Source of the DNA: Pelomonas aquatica
GTDB taxonomy: Bacteria > Pseudomonadota > Gammaproteobacteria > Burkholderiales > Burkholderiaceae_C
DNA: 64,000 bases
Direction: 5' to 3'
NCBI RefSeq assembly: GCF_026712205.1
Contig: NZ_JAPPUW010000017.1
Span: 1-64,000 of the forward strand
This document shows, one piece after another, positions 25,741 through 34,200 of this stretch. Position 1 is the first letter of the stretch. The number at the start of each line of letters is the position of its first letter. A program made the position numbers and the translations under genes. The notes beneath the pieces were generated by a model. That model saw only the letters and a list, made by a program, of their open reading frames with translations, was not told the origin of the DNA and ran no database searches.

Positions 25741-26205
25741 ATGACCGCAATTTCCATCATCGAGAACAAGGCCGTCGCGACGGCTGCGGCGCCCGAGGTG
25801 CTGGCCTCGCGCCTGGGCGCCGAGGAGTACGGCATCGACATCCTCGCCGTGCAGGAGATCCGCCGCTACGAGGCGCCGACCCGCCTTGCCAATGCCGCCG
25901 GCCACCTGCTGGGCGTCACGGACCTGCGCGGCGTCATCGTGCCCATCGTGGACCTGCGCCGCAGCATGGGCCTGCCGGCCGAATACGGCGCGAACACGGT
26001 CACCGTCGTCGTCAACGTCGCACGCCGCACCGTGGGCCTGGTCGTCGACTCGGTGTCCGACGTGCTGGCGCTGCAGCCCGGGCAGGTGCGGCCCCGCCCC
26101 GGCCCTGCCGCCGACTGCATCCGGGGCCTTGCCACGCTCGAGGGCGCGCAAGGCCCGCGCCTGCTGCTGCTGCTCGACATCCCCGCGCTGCTGCGCGACC
26201 TCTGA
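25741..26205 (+). CDS. cheW: CheW-like chemotaxis coupling protein
   Basis: 154 residues covering one CheW domain: 'EEYGIDILAVQEIRRYEAPTRLANAAGHLLGVTDLRGVIVPIVDLRRSMGL' is the canonical SH3-like subdomain with receptor/CheA contact residues, and 'VVNVARRTVGLVVDSVSDVL' the second. It couples chemoreceptors to CheA. The ATG at 25741 begins the alignment to the family, and earlier in-frame codons lie in AT-rich leader. The chemoreceptor follows 27 bases later, suggesting a dedicated coupling protein for that receptor. Confidence 0.93.
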   Translation: MTAISIIENKAVATAAAPEVLASRLGAEEYGIDILAVQEIRRYEAPTRLANAAGHLLGVTDLRGVIVPIVDLRRSMGLPAEYGANTVTVVVNVARRTVGLVVDSVSDVLALQPGQVRPRPGPAADCIRGLATLEGAQGPRLLLLLDIPALLRDL

Positions 26206-26232
26206 ACGCCAACCCCTCACCAGGAGATTCCC

Positions 26233-27918
26233 GTGATCGCAATGAAGAACCTGCGCATCGGCACCCGACTGGGTGTCGCCTTCGCCCTCGTGGCGCTGCT
26301 GATGATCCTGCTGGCCGCGGCCGGGTGGCTGGGCCTGGCCAACGTGCGGGCCGACATGGACGCCGTGCTGCACGACCGCTATGCGAAGGTCAGGATCCTC
26401 GCCGACATCACCGACGGCGTGAACCTGCAGGCCCGCCTCGCGCGCAACCTCGTCATCATGGACTCGAGCGCCGAGCGCGAGCAGGGGATCGTAAGAATCC
26501 GGACCTCGCGCGAGCATCTCGCAAAAACCTACGAGGATCTGCGAAGCCGGCTGAACAAGCCCGAAGCCCGCTTGCTGTTCGAGAAGGTGATGCAGGAGCG
26601 GACCGGCTTCGTCGCGGAACTGGACGACCTCGTGCGGCTGGTGCAGGCCGGCGACACGGCCGCCGCCAAGAGCCTGCTGCTGGAGAAGCTGCGCCCGCGC
26701 CAGCAGAGCTACCAGAAGGGCCTGAACGAATTGGTCGCCTTCCAGGAGCGCCTGATGCACGAATCGGGCGAATCCACCATCGCCACCGTCGACAAGGTCA
26801 CCAGGCTGCTGATCGGCGGCGCGTTGCTGGGCCTGGCCCTGGCCGTCGCGGCCGGCGTCATCGTGACCCGCTCCGTCACGCGGCCGGTTGCCCGGGTCGT
26901 GGCCGCCCTCAGGACCGTGGCCGGCGGTGACCTCACCGTCAAGGTCGCGACGGACCGCGGCGACGAGCTGGGCGAGCTGCAGCGCGCGCTGGCGGACACG
27001 GTCGGCGCGCTGCGCCGCGTCGTCGGCGACGTGCGCGCCGGCGTCGACTCCGTCTCCACGGCCTCCGGCCAGATCGCGGCCGGCAACCAGGACCTGTCCA
27101 GCCGCACCGAGCAGCAGGCCTCCAGCCTGCAGGAGACCGCCAGCTCGATGGAGCAGCTCACGGCCACCGTGCGCCAGAACGCCGACGCGGCCCGCGCGGC
27201 CAGCGGCCTGGCGGCCAACGCCAGCATGGCCGCCGGCCACGGCGGCGCGGTCGTCAGCCAGGTCGTCGGCACGATGGACGAGATCAGCGCGAGCAGCCGC
27301 AGGATCGTCGAGATCATCGGCACCATCGACGGCATCGCCTTCCAGACCAATATCCTGGCGCTGAACGCGGCCGTGGAGGCGGCCCGCGCGGGCGAGCAGG
27401 GCCGCGGCTTCGCCGTCGTGGCCAGCGAGGTGCGAGTGCTGGCCCAGCGCAGCGCCGAGGCGGCCAAGGAGATCAAGGCCCTGATCGGCAACAGCGCCGA
27501 CAAGGTGGAGGCCGGCAGCCGCCAGGTCGCCGAGGCCGGCCAGGCGATGCAGGACATCGTCGCGCAGGTGGGCAAGGTCAACGACCTGATCCGCGAGATC
27601 GCCGGCACCGCCGACGAGCAGAGCAACGGCATCATGCAGGTCAACACCGCCGTCACGCAGATGGACCAGGTCACCCAGCAGAACGCGGCCCTCGTCGAGG
27701 AAAGCGCCGCGGCGGCCAGCAGCCTGGCCCAGCAGGCCCAGGCCCTGGCCGAGGCCGTGGCGGCCTTCCGCCTCGAATCCGCCGGCGCCGCCAAGCCCAG
27801 GCCGGTGGCCGCGCCGGCAGCGGTGAAGGCCGCCGTGGCGCCGCCCGCACCGCTGCCGGCAGTACGCCGCCCGGCAAAGCGCGCCGCGGCCGACGAGCTC
27901 ACCTGGGAATCGTTCTGA
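26233..27918 (+). CDS. Methyl-accepting chemotaxis protein
   Basis: 561 residues: cytoplasmic start, TM1 (about 17-37), a ~150-residue periplasmic four-helix-bundle sensor ('[32 protein letters not shown]'), TM2 (about 193-213), HAMP ('[26 protein letters not shown]'), and a signalling hairpin tip '[33 protein letters not shown]'. The C-terminus is a flexible Ala/Pro linker ending TWESF, matching the xWxxF CheR/CheB tether pentapeptide. The start is taken as GTG at 26233, six bases after GGAG. An ATG lies three codons later. The ligand is unknown. Confidence 0.95.
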   Translation: MIAMKNLRIGTRLGVAFALVALLMILLAAAGWLGLANVRADMDAVLHDRYAKVRILADITDGVNLQARLARNLVIMDSSAEREQGIVRIRTSREHLAKTYEDLRSRLNKPEARLLFEKVMQERTGFVAELDDLVRLVQAGDTAAAKSLLLEKLRPRQQSYQKGLNELVAFQERLMHESGESTIATVDKVTRLLIGGALLGLALAVAAGVIVTRSVTRPVARVVAALRTVAGGDLTVKVATDRGDELGELQRALADTVGALRRVVGDVRAGVDSVSTASGQIAAGNQDLSSRTEQQASSLQETASSMEQLTATVRQNADAARAASGLAANASMAAGHGGAVVSQVVGTMDEISASSRRIVEIIGTIDGIAFQTNILALNAAVEAARAGEQGRGFAVVASEVRVLAQRSAEAAKEIKALIGNSADKVEAGSRQVAEAGQAMQDIVAQVGKVNDLIREIAGTADEQSNGIMQVNTAVTQMDQVTQQNAALVEESAAAASSLAQQAQALAEAVAAFRLESAGAAKPRPVAAPAAVKAAVAPPAPLPAVRRPAKRAAADELTWESF

Positions 27919-27938
27919 CCCGCGCGCGGCGGCGCTCT

Positions 27939-28868
27939 TCACTCGGCGAACAGCCGCCGCGCCAGTTCGTCCGCGACATTGACGGTGCGCAGCGCCGCAT
28001 GGGCCGCTTCGGCCTCGGGGTAGGCCCGCTTCAGGTAGTGCAGCCACTGCTTGAGCCGCCCGCCCTGGTGCCGCGGCGCGACGGTGGCGCGCACCTGGTC
28101 GAAAAAGATCTGCATCAGCGGCAGCAGCTCGCGCCAGGGCACGGGCGTGGCGCGTGCGCCGGCCACGCGCAGCGCGAGGCCGGGGTCGGCCACCATGCCG
28201 CGGCCCAGCATCAGGTGCTCGCAGCCGCTGCGCTCGCGCGCCAGCCCGGCATGCTCGACGGTCCAGATCTCGCCGTTGGCGACGACGGTGATGGGCACGG
28301 CCTCGCGCACGGCGGCGATGCGCTCCCAATAGGCCGGCGGCTTGTAGCCATCGGCCTTGGTGCGGGCGTGCACGACGATCTCGCTGCCGCCGGCCGCATG
28401 GATGGCGCGGGCCACGTCCAGCGTCTTGCTCGTGTCCATATAGCCCAGGCGCATCTTGGCCGACACCATCACGTCGGCCGGCACCGCGCGGCGCACGGCG
28501 GCGACGATGGCGTGGATCAGCTCGGGCTCGTCCAGCAGCACGGCGCCGCCGCGGTGGCGGTTCACGCACTTGGCCGGGCAGCCGAAGTTCAGGTCGATGC
28601 CCTCGGGCCTCAGCTCGGCCAGGCGCGCGGCGTTCTCGGCCAGGCATTGCACATCGGAGCCCAGCAGCTGCGGATGCACCGGCACGCCGGCCGCCGTGCG
28701 CCCGCCGGTCTTCAGCTCCGGCACGATGCGCGTGAACACGCGGCTGGGCAGCAGCTGGTCGGTCACGCGGATGAACTCGCTGACGCAACGGTCCACGCCG
28801 CCGACGCGGGTCAGCACGTCGCGCAGGATGTGATCCAGCAGCCCTTCCATGGGCGCCAACAGGATCAC
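27939..28868 (-). CDS. dusC: tRNA-dihydrouridine(16) synthase DusC
   Basis: 309-residue FMN-dependent TIM-barrel enzyme reducing uridine in the tRNA D-loop with NADPH. 'LLAPMEGLLDHILRDVLT' at the start, 'IDLNFGCPAKCVNRHRGGAVLL' with the catalytic Cys, 'VHARTKADGY' and 'VVANGEIW'. The N-terminal 'GGVDRCVSEFIRVT' pattern favours DusC over DusA/B. The ATG overlaps the stop of the YgjP-like gene by four bases (ATGA). As an FMN enzyme, it may lie in the transcript that begins at the FMN riboswitch at 30133. Confidence 0.92.
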   Translation of the reverse strand: MILLAPMEGLLDHILRDVLTRVGGVDRCVSEFIRVTDQLLPSRVFTRIVPELKTGGRTAAGVPVHPQLLGSDVQCLAENAARLAELRPEGIDLNFGCPAKCVNRHRGGAVLLDEPELIHAIVAAVRRAVPADVMVSAKMRLGYMDTSKTLDVARAIHAAGGSEIVVHARTKADGYKPPAYWERIAAVREAVPITVVANGEIWTVEHAGLARERSGCEHLMLGRGMVADPGLALRVAGARATPVPWRELLPLMQIFFDQVRATVAPRHQGGRLKQWLHYLKRAYPEAEAAHAALRTVNVADELARRLFAE

Positions 28869-29359
28869 TGCGGGTTCTCCATGTTCATCAGATACAGCCG
28901 CAGGTCGAATTCGAGCTGGAAGTAGTCCGGCTCCATGTGCTGGCAGAGCTGGTAGAAGGCCTTGTTGTGGTCCAGCTCGCGCAGATGGGCCAGCTCGTGC
29001 ACGACGATCATGCGCAGCAGCGCGGCGGGTGCCTCCCTGAACAGCGTTGCGACACGGATCTCGCGGCGCATCTTCAGCTTTGCGCCCTGCACCTGCGTGC
29101 GGCGCGTGTGCGTGCCCAGGGCCTGCTGCAGCACACGCAGCTTGGCATCAAACCCGACGAAGTTCAGCGGGCCGGCGTTGCGCAGATGGCGGGTCTTCAG
29201 CGCCTGCACATAGTCGAACAGCGCGCCGTCGCTGCGCACCTCGTGGCACTCGGGCAGGCGGCGCGCGAGGTGCTCGGCCAGGCGGCCGTCCAGGCGCAGC
29301 TGCTCGGCCTGCTGGATGAGTTCGGGGGGATAGCCGGCGAGGTAGCGGGCGGCAAGCAT
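28865..29359 (-). CDS. YgjP-like (DUF45) metallopeptidase
   Basis: 164 residues with the zinc motif H121-E-L-A-H125 followed by H131 in 'HELAHLRELDHNKAFYQLCQHM', as in the YgjP/WLM-like M48 relatives. It is cytoplasmic: no signal peptide. The start at 29359 (MLAARYLAGYPPEL) precedes a complete domain. A longer upstream frame only overlaps ribH out of frame. Function in the cell is unknown; the fold suggests a peptidase. It sits 56 bases behind ribH and overlaps dusC. Confidence 0.82.
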   Translation of the reverse strand: MLAARYLAGYPPELIQQAEQLRLDGRLAEHLARRLPECHEVRSDGALFDYVQALKTRHLRNAGPLNFVGFDAKLRVLQQALGTHTRRTQVQGAKLKMRREIRVATLFREAPAALLRMIVVHELAHLRELDHNKAFYQLCQHMEPDYFQLEFDLRLYLMNMENPQ

Positions 29360-29415
29360 GCGAATGGGATGAAAGAAGGACGCGGCGCCATGGTGGAGCC
29401 GCGCCGGGAGCGAGG

Positions 29416-29898
29416 TCAGGCGGTCAGCGCATCCAGGCTGTCCAGGCTCGCTATTGTCGCGAGGCAGGCGCGCGCCACCTCCACGCCCTTGGTCGAGAAG
29501 TGCTCGGCGAAGAAGCGCTTGTGCTCGCCGTGCTCGTGGAAGTGGTGCGGCGTCAGCACCGCGGAGAACACCGGCACGTCGGTCTCCAGCTGCACCTGCA
29601 TCAGCGCGCTGATGACGGCCTGTCCGACGAAGTCGTGACGGTAGATGCCGCCGTCCACGACGAGGCCGCAGGCGATGACGGCATCGAAGCGCCCCGTGCG
29701 CGCGAGGCGTCTGGCATGCAGCGGGATCTCGAAGGCGCCGGGCACGTCGATGACGGTGACCTGTTCCGCCGGAATCCGACATCGGTCGAACTCATGGCGG
29801 ATGGCCGAGACGGCGACGCCGACGATGTCCTTGTGCCAGCTGGCGGCCACGATGGCCACGCGGGGCGGTTGAGCGGGAGTGGTGAGGGTCTGATTCAT
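29416..29898 (-). CDS. ribH: 6,7-dimethyl-8-ribityllumazine synthase, RibH2 type
   Basis: 160 residues. It condenses 5-amino-6-ribitylaminouracil with 3,4-dihydroxybutanone phosphate in riboflavin synthesis. Substrate motifs visible: 'VAASWHKDIV', 'VPGAFEIPLHARRLARTGRFDAVIACGLVVDGGIYRHDFVGQAVISALMQVQ' and 'LTPHHFHEHGEH'. The Trp in ASWHK and the VDGGIYRH loop match the decameric RibH2 class of Brucella/Mesorhizobium rather than the icosahedral type, which has 'GETPHYD' there. Directly preceded by an FMN riboswitch. No other rib genes are nearby, so this is a stand-alone second lumazine synthase or the only one. RBS AGAGGA, seven bases before ATG. Confidence 0.92.
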   Translation of the reverse strand: MNQTLTTPAQPPRVAIVAASWHKDIVGVAVSAIRHEFDRCRIPAEQVTVIDVPGAFEIPLHARRLARTGRFDAVIACGLVVDGGIYRHDFVGQAVISALMQVQLETDVPVFSAVLTPHHFHEHGEHKRFFAEHFSTKGVEVARACLATIASLDSLDALTA

Positions 29899-29947
29899 GG
29901 TGTCCTCTTGAAAGACGGTTTTGCCAGAATCAGGGCAAGCGCACGCA

Positions 29948-29985
29948 GCAGCGGTGCCTGGCCTCGTGAAGGCAAGCACCGCTGC
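29948..29985 (-). promoter_or_regulatory. Hairpin between the FMN aptamer and ribH
   Basis: Perfect 10-bp arms GCAGCGGTGC / GCACCGCTGC with a partially paired inner loop, six bases after the aptamer. No U-run follows, so it is more likely part of a translational or Rho-dependent expression platform than an intrinsic terminator. Confidence 0.5.
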
Positions 29986-29990
29986 GACGC

Positions 29991-30133
29991 GATCTCTTTC
30001 ATCCGGACTGTGACCGTCGGCCCTGGCTTCGCACCAGGTCTGCTGACCCCTGGCCAGCGCAGTGGCCAAGGCGCTCGCGGGCTCGTGCTTGCGCACATAC
30101 CGCCGGTGGGGACTTCCACCCCGCCCTGAGAAC
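29991..30133 (-). ncRNA. FMN riboswitch (RFN element)
   Basis: The minus strand carries the conserved RFN blocks in order: 'TCAGGGCGGGGTG' and 'GTCCCCACCGGCGGTAT' (P1-P2 side), 'GAGCCCGCGAGCG', a variable arm, 'GGTCAGCAGACC', 'GAAGCCAGGGCCGACGGT', and 'ACAGTCCGGATGAAAGAGA' closing P1. FMN binding normally represses the downstream riboflavin gene. Here the controlled gene is ribH, 93 bases downstream of the aptamer. Confidence 0.95.
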
Positions 30134-30180
30134 GCTGCCGATCTTGCGGATCGGCGCGCGCATGCTAACGGCGCGGCGGC

Positions 30181-30474
30181 ATGATGTCGGTCATGTCCGA
30201 GACAGATTCATTCCGCGTGACCCTGCGGCCCGGCGGCGAGAGCTTCGACTGCGCGGCCGACCAGCCGCTGATGCTGGCCGGCCTGGCGGCGGGCATCGCG
30301 CTGCCCTGGTCCTGCCGCAACGGAACCTGCCGCACCTGCATCGCGCGCCTGGTCGAAGGCCGCGTGGAGCACCGCATCGAATGGCCGGGCCTGTCGGTCG
30401 AGGAAAAGGCCGAAGGCTTCATCCTGCCCTGCGTGGCCGAGCCGCGCAGCGACCTGACGCTGCAATGGCTGTGA
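30181..30474 (+). CDS. [2Fe-2S] ferredoxin-like protein
   Basis: 97 residues (93 if the ATG at 30193 is used) of plant-type ferredoxin fold: 'PWSCRNGTCRTCIARLVEG' gives the C-x4-C-x2-C cluster ligands, and the fourth Cys is in 'FILPCVAEP'. Small electron carrier for an unknown oxygenase or reductase. No clear ribosome site separates the two starts. Divergent from the FMN riboswitch transcript. Confidence 0.88.
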   Translation: MMSVMSETDSFRVTLRPGGESFDCAADQPLMLAGLAAGIALPWSCRNGTCRTCIARLVEGRVEHRIEWPGLSVEEKAEGFILPCVAEPRSDLTLQWL

Positions 30475-30604
30475 GCCATCCACAGCCGCTGTGGACAAAC
30501 CCGTGAACAGCCTGCGGGCGGAAGCGCCAAGTGCTTGGCTCAACAAGGCTTTTCTTGCGCTGCCTCAGATTGAGGCAGGCCGGCGCGACGAGACAATCGC
30601 GGCC
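30475..30604. other. Non-coding spacer with several small palindromes
   Basis: Holds CCACAG-CCG-CTGTGG overlapping a DnaA-box-like TTGTCCACA (minus strand, 30498-30490), GCCAAG-TG-CTTGGC (30526-30539) and TGCCTCA-GAT-TGAGGCA (30561-30577). None has a U-run. The same 9-mer, TTGTCCACA, recurs at 33546. Confidence 0.45.
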
Positions 30605-31195
30605 ATGCATCGCACCATCTTCACGACACCCGGGGTCAGCACGCTGCTGCGCGGTGTCTCGCTCGCCTGGCTCAGGCTGGCCGGCTGGACCGTGCAGGGC
30701 CGGCTGCCGCCCGAGGCGCGCAAGAGCGTCTTCATCGCTGCCCCGCACACCAGCAACTGGGACCTGCCCTACACCCTCTTCGCCGCGTTCGCGCTGCGCC
30801 TGACGCCCTATTGGATGGGCAAGGCGTCCATCTTCAGCTTCCCGTTCGGCGCGCTGATGCGCTTCCTCGGCGGCATTCCGGTGGACCGCAGCAAGTCCAG
30901 CAACCTCGTCGCCGCATCGGCCGAGGCGCTGCAGGCGGCCGACGGGCCGGTGCAGCTCATCGTGCCGCCCGAGGGCACGCGCAGCCGGACGATCTACTGG
31001 AAGACGGGCTTCTACTGGATCGCCGTCACGGCCAAGCTGCCCATCGTCATGGCCTACATGGACTACCCGCGCAAGCTGGTCGGCCTGGGGCCGCTGTTCA
31101 CGCCGACGGGCGACGTCGACGCCGACATGGCGGCCATCAAGCGCTACTACGCCCAGTTCAAGGGCAGGAACTCGGACCAGTTCACGCACGAATGA
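30605..31195 (+). CDS. PlsC-like acyltransferase family protein
   Basis: 196 residues with LPLAT motifs '[12 protein letters not shown]' and '[10 protein letters not shown]'. It resembles the protein at 9447-10076 in length and motif spacing, so the two are paralogues. It lacks a long hydrophobic anchor. Likely transfers an acyl chain to a lysophospholipid, with the exact acceptor unknown. The ATG at 30605 starts the conserved region. An in-frame start at 30491 would read through the palindromes. Its stop overlaps the VF530 ATG (ATGA). Confidence 0.8.
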   Translation: MHRTIFTTPGVSTLLRGVSLAWLRLAGWTVQGRLPPEARKSVFIAAPHTSNWDLPYTLFAAFALRLTPYWMGKASIFSFPFGALMRFLGGIPVDRSKSSNLVAASAEALQAADGPVQLIVPPEGTRSRTIYWKTGFYWIAVTAKLPIVMAYMDYPRKLVGLGPLFTPTGDVDADMAAIKRYYAQFKGRNSDQFTHE

Positions 31196-31431
31196 ACACG
31201 ACGCCCAAAGACCCGCTGCACGGCATGACGCTGGAGACCATCGTGAACGCGCTGGTCGAACATTTCGGTTGGACAGAACTCGGCCAGCGCATCGAGATCA
31301 AGTGCTTTCGCATCGACCCCAGCGTGTCGTCGAGCCTGAAGTTCCTGCGCAAGACGCCGTGGGCGCGCGCCAAGGTCGAGGGTCTCTACCTGTTCATGCG
31401 GCGCGAGCAGGCCCGCGCCGCCAGGGTTTAG
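31192..31431 (+). CDS. VF530 family (DUF2132) protein
   Basis: 79 residues beginning '[27 protein letters not shown]' and containing '[29 protein letters not shown]', the full VF530 signature. A Vibrio homologue structure showed a SAP/HeH-like fold suggestive of DNA binding, and the function is unproven. The start overlaps the acyltransferase stop, and its 3' end overlaps minE by four bases on the opposite strand. Confidence 0.9.
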   Translation: MNTTPKDPLHGMTLETIVNALVEHFGWTELGQRIEIKCFRIDPSVSSSLKFLRKTPWARAKVEGLYLFMRREQARAARV

Positions 31432-31691
31432 CGACCGCCAGGCTCCGGCAGTTCGATCTTGACTTCGAGCACCTCCAGATCGCCCTGGCGCTCCATGTGG
31501 ACCTTGATGTCGTCGGGGTTGATCGACACGTATTTGCTGATGACGGCCACCAGTTCGCGCTGCAGCTGCGGCAGGTAGTCGGGGCTGGCGCTGCGGCCGT
31601 TGCGCTCGTGCGCGAGGATGAGCTGCAGCCGCTCCTTGGCGACGCTGGCCGAGCTCTTCTTTTCGCCGAGGAAGAAGTTCAGGAATCCCAT
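31428..31691 (-). CDS. minE: Cell division topological specificity factor MinE
   Basis: 87 residues: N-terminal membrane-targeting and anti-MinCD helix '[28 protein letters not shown]', then the dimerisation domain '[44 protein letters not shown]'. It stimulates MinD ATPase to drive pole-to-pole oscillation. Last gene of minC-minD-minE; 12 bases after minD. Confidence 0.96.
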   Translation of the reverse strand: MGFLNFFLGEKKSSASVAKERLQLILAHERNGRSASPDYLPQLQRELVAVISKYVSINPDDIKVHMERQGDLEVLEVKIELPEPGGR

Positions 31692-31703
31692 CGTTCGGCC
31701 TCC

Positions 31704-32519
31704 TTACTTCGCCCCGAAGACGCGCTTGAACCAGCCCGGCTTCACGGCCTCGGTGAAGCGCATCGGCTTGTCTTCGCCGAGGAAGCGCGCGACGACGTCC
31801 TTGTAGGCCTCGGCCACATCGGTGCCCTGCAGGTGGATGGCCGGCGTGCCCTGGTTGGAGGCCTGCAGCACGCTCTCGCTCTCGGGGATGACGCCGATCA
31901 GCGGCGTGCGCAGGATCTCGTGGATGTCGTCCAGGCTCAGCATCTGGCCGCCCTCGACGCGGTTGGGGTTGTAGCGCGTGATGAGCAGATGCTCCTTCAC
32001 GGGCTCCTTGCCCTCGATGGCGCGCCGGGTCTTGCTGCTCAGCATGCCGAGGATGCGGTCGCTGTCGCGCACCGACGAGACCTCGGGGTTGGTCACGACC
32101 AGGGCCTCGTCGGCGTAATGCATGGCCATCAGCGCGCCGGTCTCGATGCCGGCCGGCGAGTCGCAGACGATGTAGTCGAACTCCATCGCCTTGAGCTCGC
32201 CCAGCACGCGCTCGACGCCTTCCTGCTTCAGCGCGTCCTTGTCGCGCGTCTGCGAGGCGGCCAGGATGAAGAGCTTGTCGAGCTGCTTGTCCTTGATGAG
32301 GGCCTGGGTCAGCTTGATCTCGTCGTTGATGACGTTGATGAGGTCGTACACGACGCGGCGCTCGACGCCCATGATGAGGTCGAGGTTGCGCAGGCCCACG
32401 TCGAAGTCGATGACGCAGGTCTTGTGGCCGCGCATCGCGAGGCCGGTGGCGAAGCTCGCGCTGGTGGTGGTCTTGCCGACCCCGCCCTTGCCGGAGGTGA
32501 CGACGACGATCTTGGTCAT
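31704..32519 (-). CDS. minD: Septum site-determining ATPase MinD
   Basis: 271-residue ParA-type ATPase. The deviant Walker A 'GKGGVGKT' is at residues 10-17, 'FDVGLRNLDL' is switch I, 'YIVCDSPAGIE' is switch II, and the C-terminal amphipathic membrane-targeting helix 'PGWFKRVFG' completes it. Recruits MinC and MinE to the membrane. Length matches E. coli (270). Confidence 0.97.
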   Translation of the reverse strand: MTKIVVVTSGKGGVGKTTTSASFATGLAMRGHKTCVIDFDVGLRNLDLIMGVERRVVYDLINVINDEIKLTQALIKDKQLDKLFILAASQTRDKDALKQEGVERVLGELKAMEFDYIVCDSPAGIETGALMAMHYADEALVVTNPEVSSVRDSDRILGMLSSKTRRAIEGKEPVKEHLLITRYNPNRVEGGQMLSLDDIHEILRTPLIGVIPESESVLQASNQGTPAIHLQGTDVAEAYKDVVARFLGEDKPMRFTEAVKPGWFKRVFGAK

Positions 32520-32547
32520 CTGGGTGTTTCCTTGCTGTGAATGGCGT

Positions 32548-33375
32548 TCAGGTGAGGGGCTGCAGCAGCAGCTTCTCGCCCTGGAGATGGACCTGGGCCG
32601 GCTTGCCCGCCACGTCGGCGGGCAGCGGGTTCTCGGCGGTGCGGTAGATGCCCGCGATGGCCAGCAGTTCGGCTTCCAGGCTCTGGGTGTAGATGCGCGC
32701 CGAGGTGTCGCCGCGCGCGCCGGCAATCGCCTTGCCGCGCAGCGGCGCATAGACGTGGATGCTGCCGTCGGCGATGACCTCGGCGCCGTGGCTGACGACG
32801 GCCAGCACGACGAGGTCGCCGCCCTTGGCATAGACCTGCTGGCCCGAGCGCAGCGGCTTGTCGATGACCAGCGTCGGCGCCGGCGCGGCCGGTTTCTCGA
32901 TGATCTTCTCGACGGTGATCTCGCGCACCACCTCGCGCACGGTCTCGGCAGGCGCCGCCTGCACGGCGCGTTCGGTGGCCGGCTCGTCGGCCGCGTCGGC
33001 CAGCCCGAGTTCATGGGCCAGGGCCAGTTCCTCGGCCGTCGCGCCCGCCACGGCCACGGGCTGCAGCTGGCTGGCGCGCAGCAGTTCGACGATGGCCCTG
33101 AGGTCGACCGGCGCCGGGCCGTCCAGCGCCAGCGCGGCCTGGCCCTCGGCGGGCGCGGCCGGCGCGCGCTGCACGCCGCTCAGGTCGATGACGACGGGCT
33201 CATGCCCGAAGCCGCCCTGGCCGGCCCGCTCGGCCCAGTCGGCCGCGAGTTCCGCCATGTCGGCGCTGTGCAGCACCAGGCCCAGCAGGCTGAAGCGGCG
33301 CGACTTCAGTTCGAAAGCGCCGGCGCGCGCTGCGCCCTTGTTGCGCCCGCCGCTGTCCCTCGTCGTCTCCGCCAT
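32548..33375 (-). CDS. minC: Septum site-determining protein MinC
   Basis: 275-residue FtsZ inhibitor. N-terminal FtsZ-binding domain ('[20 protein letters not shown]') is joined by a Pro/Ala/Glu-rich linker (about 125-170, longer than in E. coli, total 231 there) to the C-terminal beta-helix '[49 protein letters not shown]' that binds MinD. Probably first gene of the minCDE operon. No separate gene lies in the 600 bases upstream. Confidence 0.95.
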   Translation of the reverse strand: MAETTRDSGGRNKGAARAGAFELKSRRFSLLGLVLHSADMAELAADWAERAGQGGFGHEPVVIDLSGVQRAPAAPAEGQAALALDGPAPVDLRAIVELLRASQLQPVAVAGATAEELALAHELGLADAADEPATERAVQAAPAETVREVVREITVEKIIEKPAAPAPTLVIDKPLRSGQQVYAKGGDLVVLAVVSHGAEVIADGSIHVYAPLRGKAIAGARGDTSARIYTQSLEAELLAIAGIYRTAENPLPADVAGKPAQVHLQGEKLLLQPLT

Positions 33376-33980
33376 TGCCCCGCCGCCGCCCGTTCAAAAG
33401 GCCGCGAGTTTAGCCGCCGGCCCCGGATCGACTTCTCGGGGACTGCCCCGAAAGCGCCGGGCAGGCCGCCCAAAAAACGGGCAGGCCAGCGCCGCCAATG
33501 GCCGATCAGGCACTTAGCGCCGCTGTCGTCAGCCGGCCCACAGACTTGTCCACAGTTGACGGGGACAAACCATGTCGCGCTGTCGTCCAGACGCGTGACA
33601 TCCGCACGTCGTGGCTTGACTTATCCCCATATCTGGCAGGCGTCAAGCGTTTTGAACCCTGAGCCCTGACACCGCTTGCACATCCCCGGCCATCGCGCTA
33701 AGTGGTTGATTCATATAGCCCGCTCACCACTGCCCAAAAATTCAGCAACCTAAGCGGAGCCGCATCGCACAAGGGCTTGGCCGCGATGGAGGGGGGTTCT
33801 CCACAAAGTTTTCCACAGACTCGGTGGATAGCTTGCCGAAGCATTACGGATCAGTGACTTAGCCCGCTTCCTTGATGCGTTCTATAGCTTTCGCCGCCAA
33901 GTGCGGCCGCATGCCGCCGGGATGGGCGGGTTACATTGGGCGCTGCCCGCGGCCTTGCGGGCGCCCCAGGAGAAAAGCCC
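33376..33980. other. 600-bp non-coding region with DnaA-box-like sequences
   Basis: No convincing gene on either strand. Sequence shows TTGTCCACA (33546-33554), TTATCCCCA (33621-33629), TTCTCCACA (33797-33805) and TTTTCCACA (33809-33817), close to the DnaA consensus TTWTNCACA; three copies of ACTTAGC or its complement (near 33514, 33698, 33857); AT-rich TTGATTCATATAG near 33706; and a GC-rich hairpin (33938-33966) just before the next gene. It must also hold the promoters of minC and of the 33981 gene. Confidence 0.5.
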
Positions 33981-34169
33981 TTGGCCACGCCGAACTACAG
34001 CTACGAGAAACGCCAGCGCGAGCTGGCCAAGAAACGCAAGGCCGAGGAAAAACGCCAGCGCAAGCTGAGCGGCAAGCCGGCCGACGAGTCCGCGCCGGAC
34101 GGCACCGAGGCCGAGGCCGATACCGCGCCGACGACCGGCGAGACCAACCCGGCCGAGCCGCAAACCTAA
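33981..34169 (+). CDS. Small highly charged protein, unknown function
   Basis: 62 residues from a TTG at 33981, preceded by CAGGAGAAAAG. It reads '[31 protein letters not shown]', a Lys/Arg/Glu-rich helix, then an acidic Thr/Ala tail. The N-terminal Tyr-Glu-Lys-Arg-Gln-Arg pattern is common to short betaproteobacterial proteins of unknown role. A longer in-frame start at 33936 would run through the GC hairpin and is rejected. metG starts 31 bases later. Confidence 0.75.
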   Translation: MATPNYSYEKRQRELAKKRKAEEKRQRKLSGKPADESAPDGTEAEADTAPTTGETNPAEPQT

Positions 34170-34200
34170 AATCCGCCGTTTCCCCCGTTCCGCCGTCTCC

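Noticed and set aside
33376-33870. Chromosome replication origin
   Set aside because: DnaA-like boxes are present, but dnaA, dnaN, gyrB, rpmH or par genes are not nearby and there is no run of AT-rich 13-mers. Kept only as a finding about the boxes.
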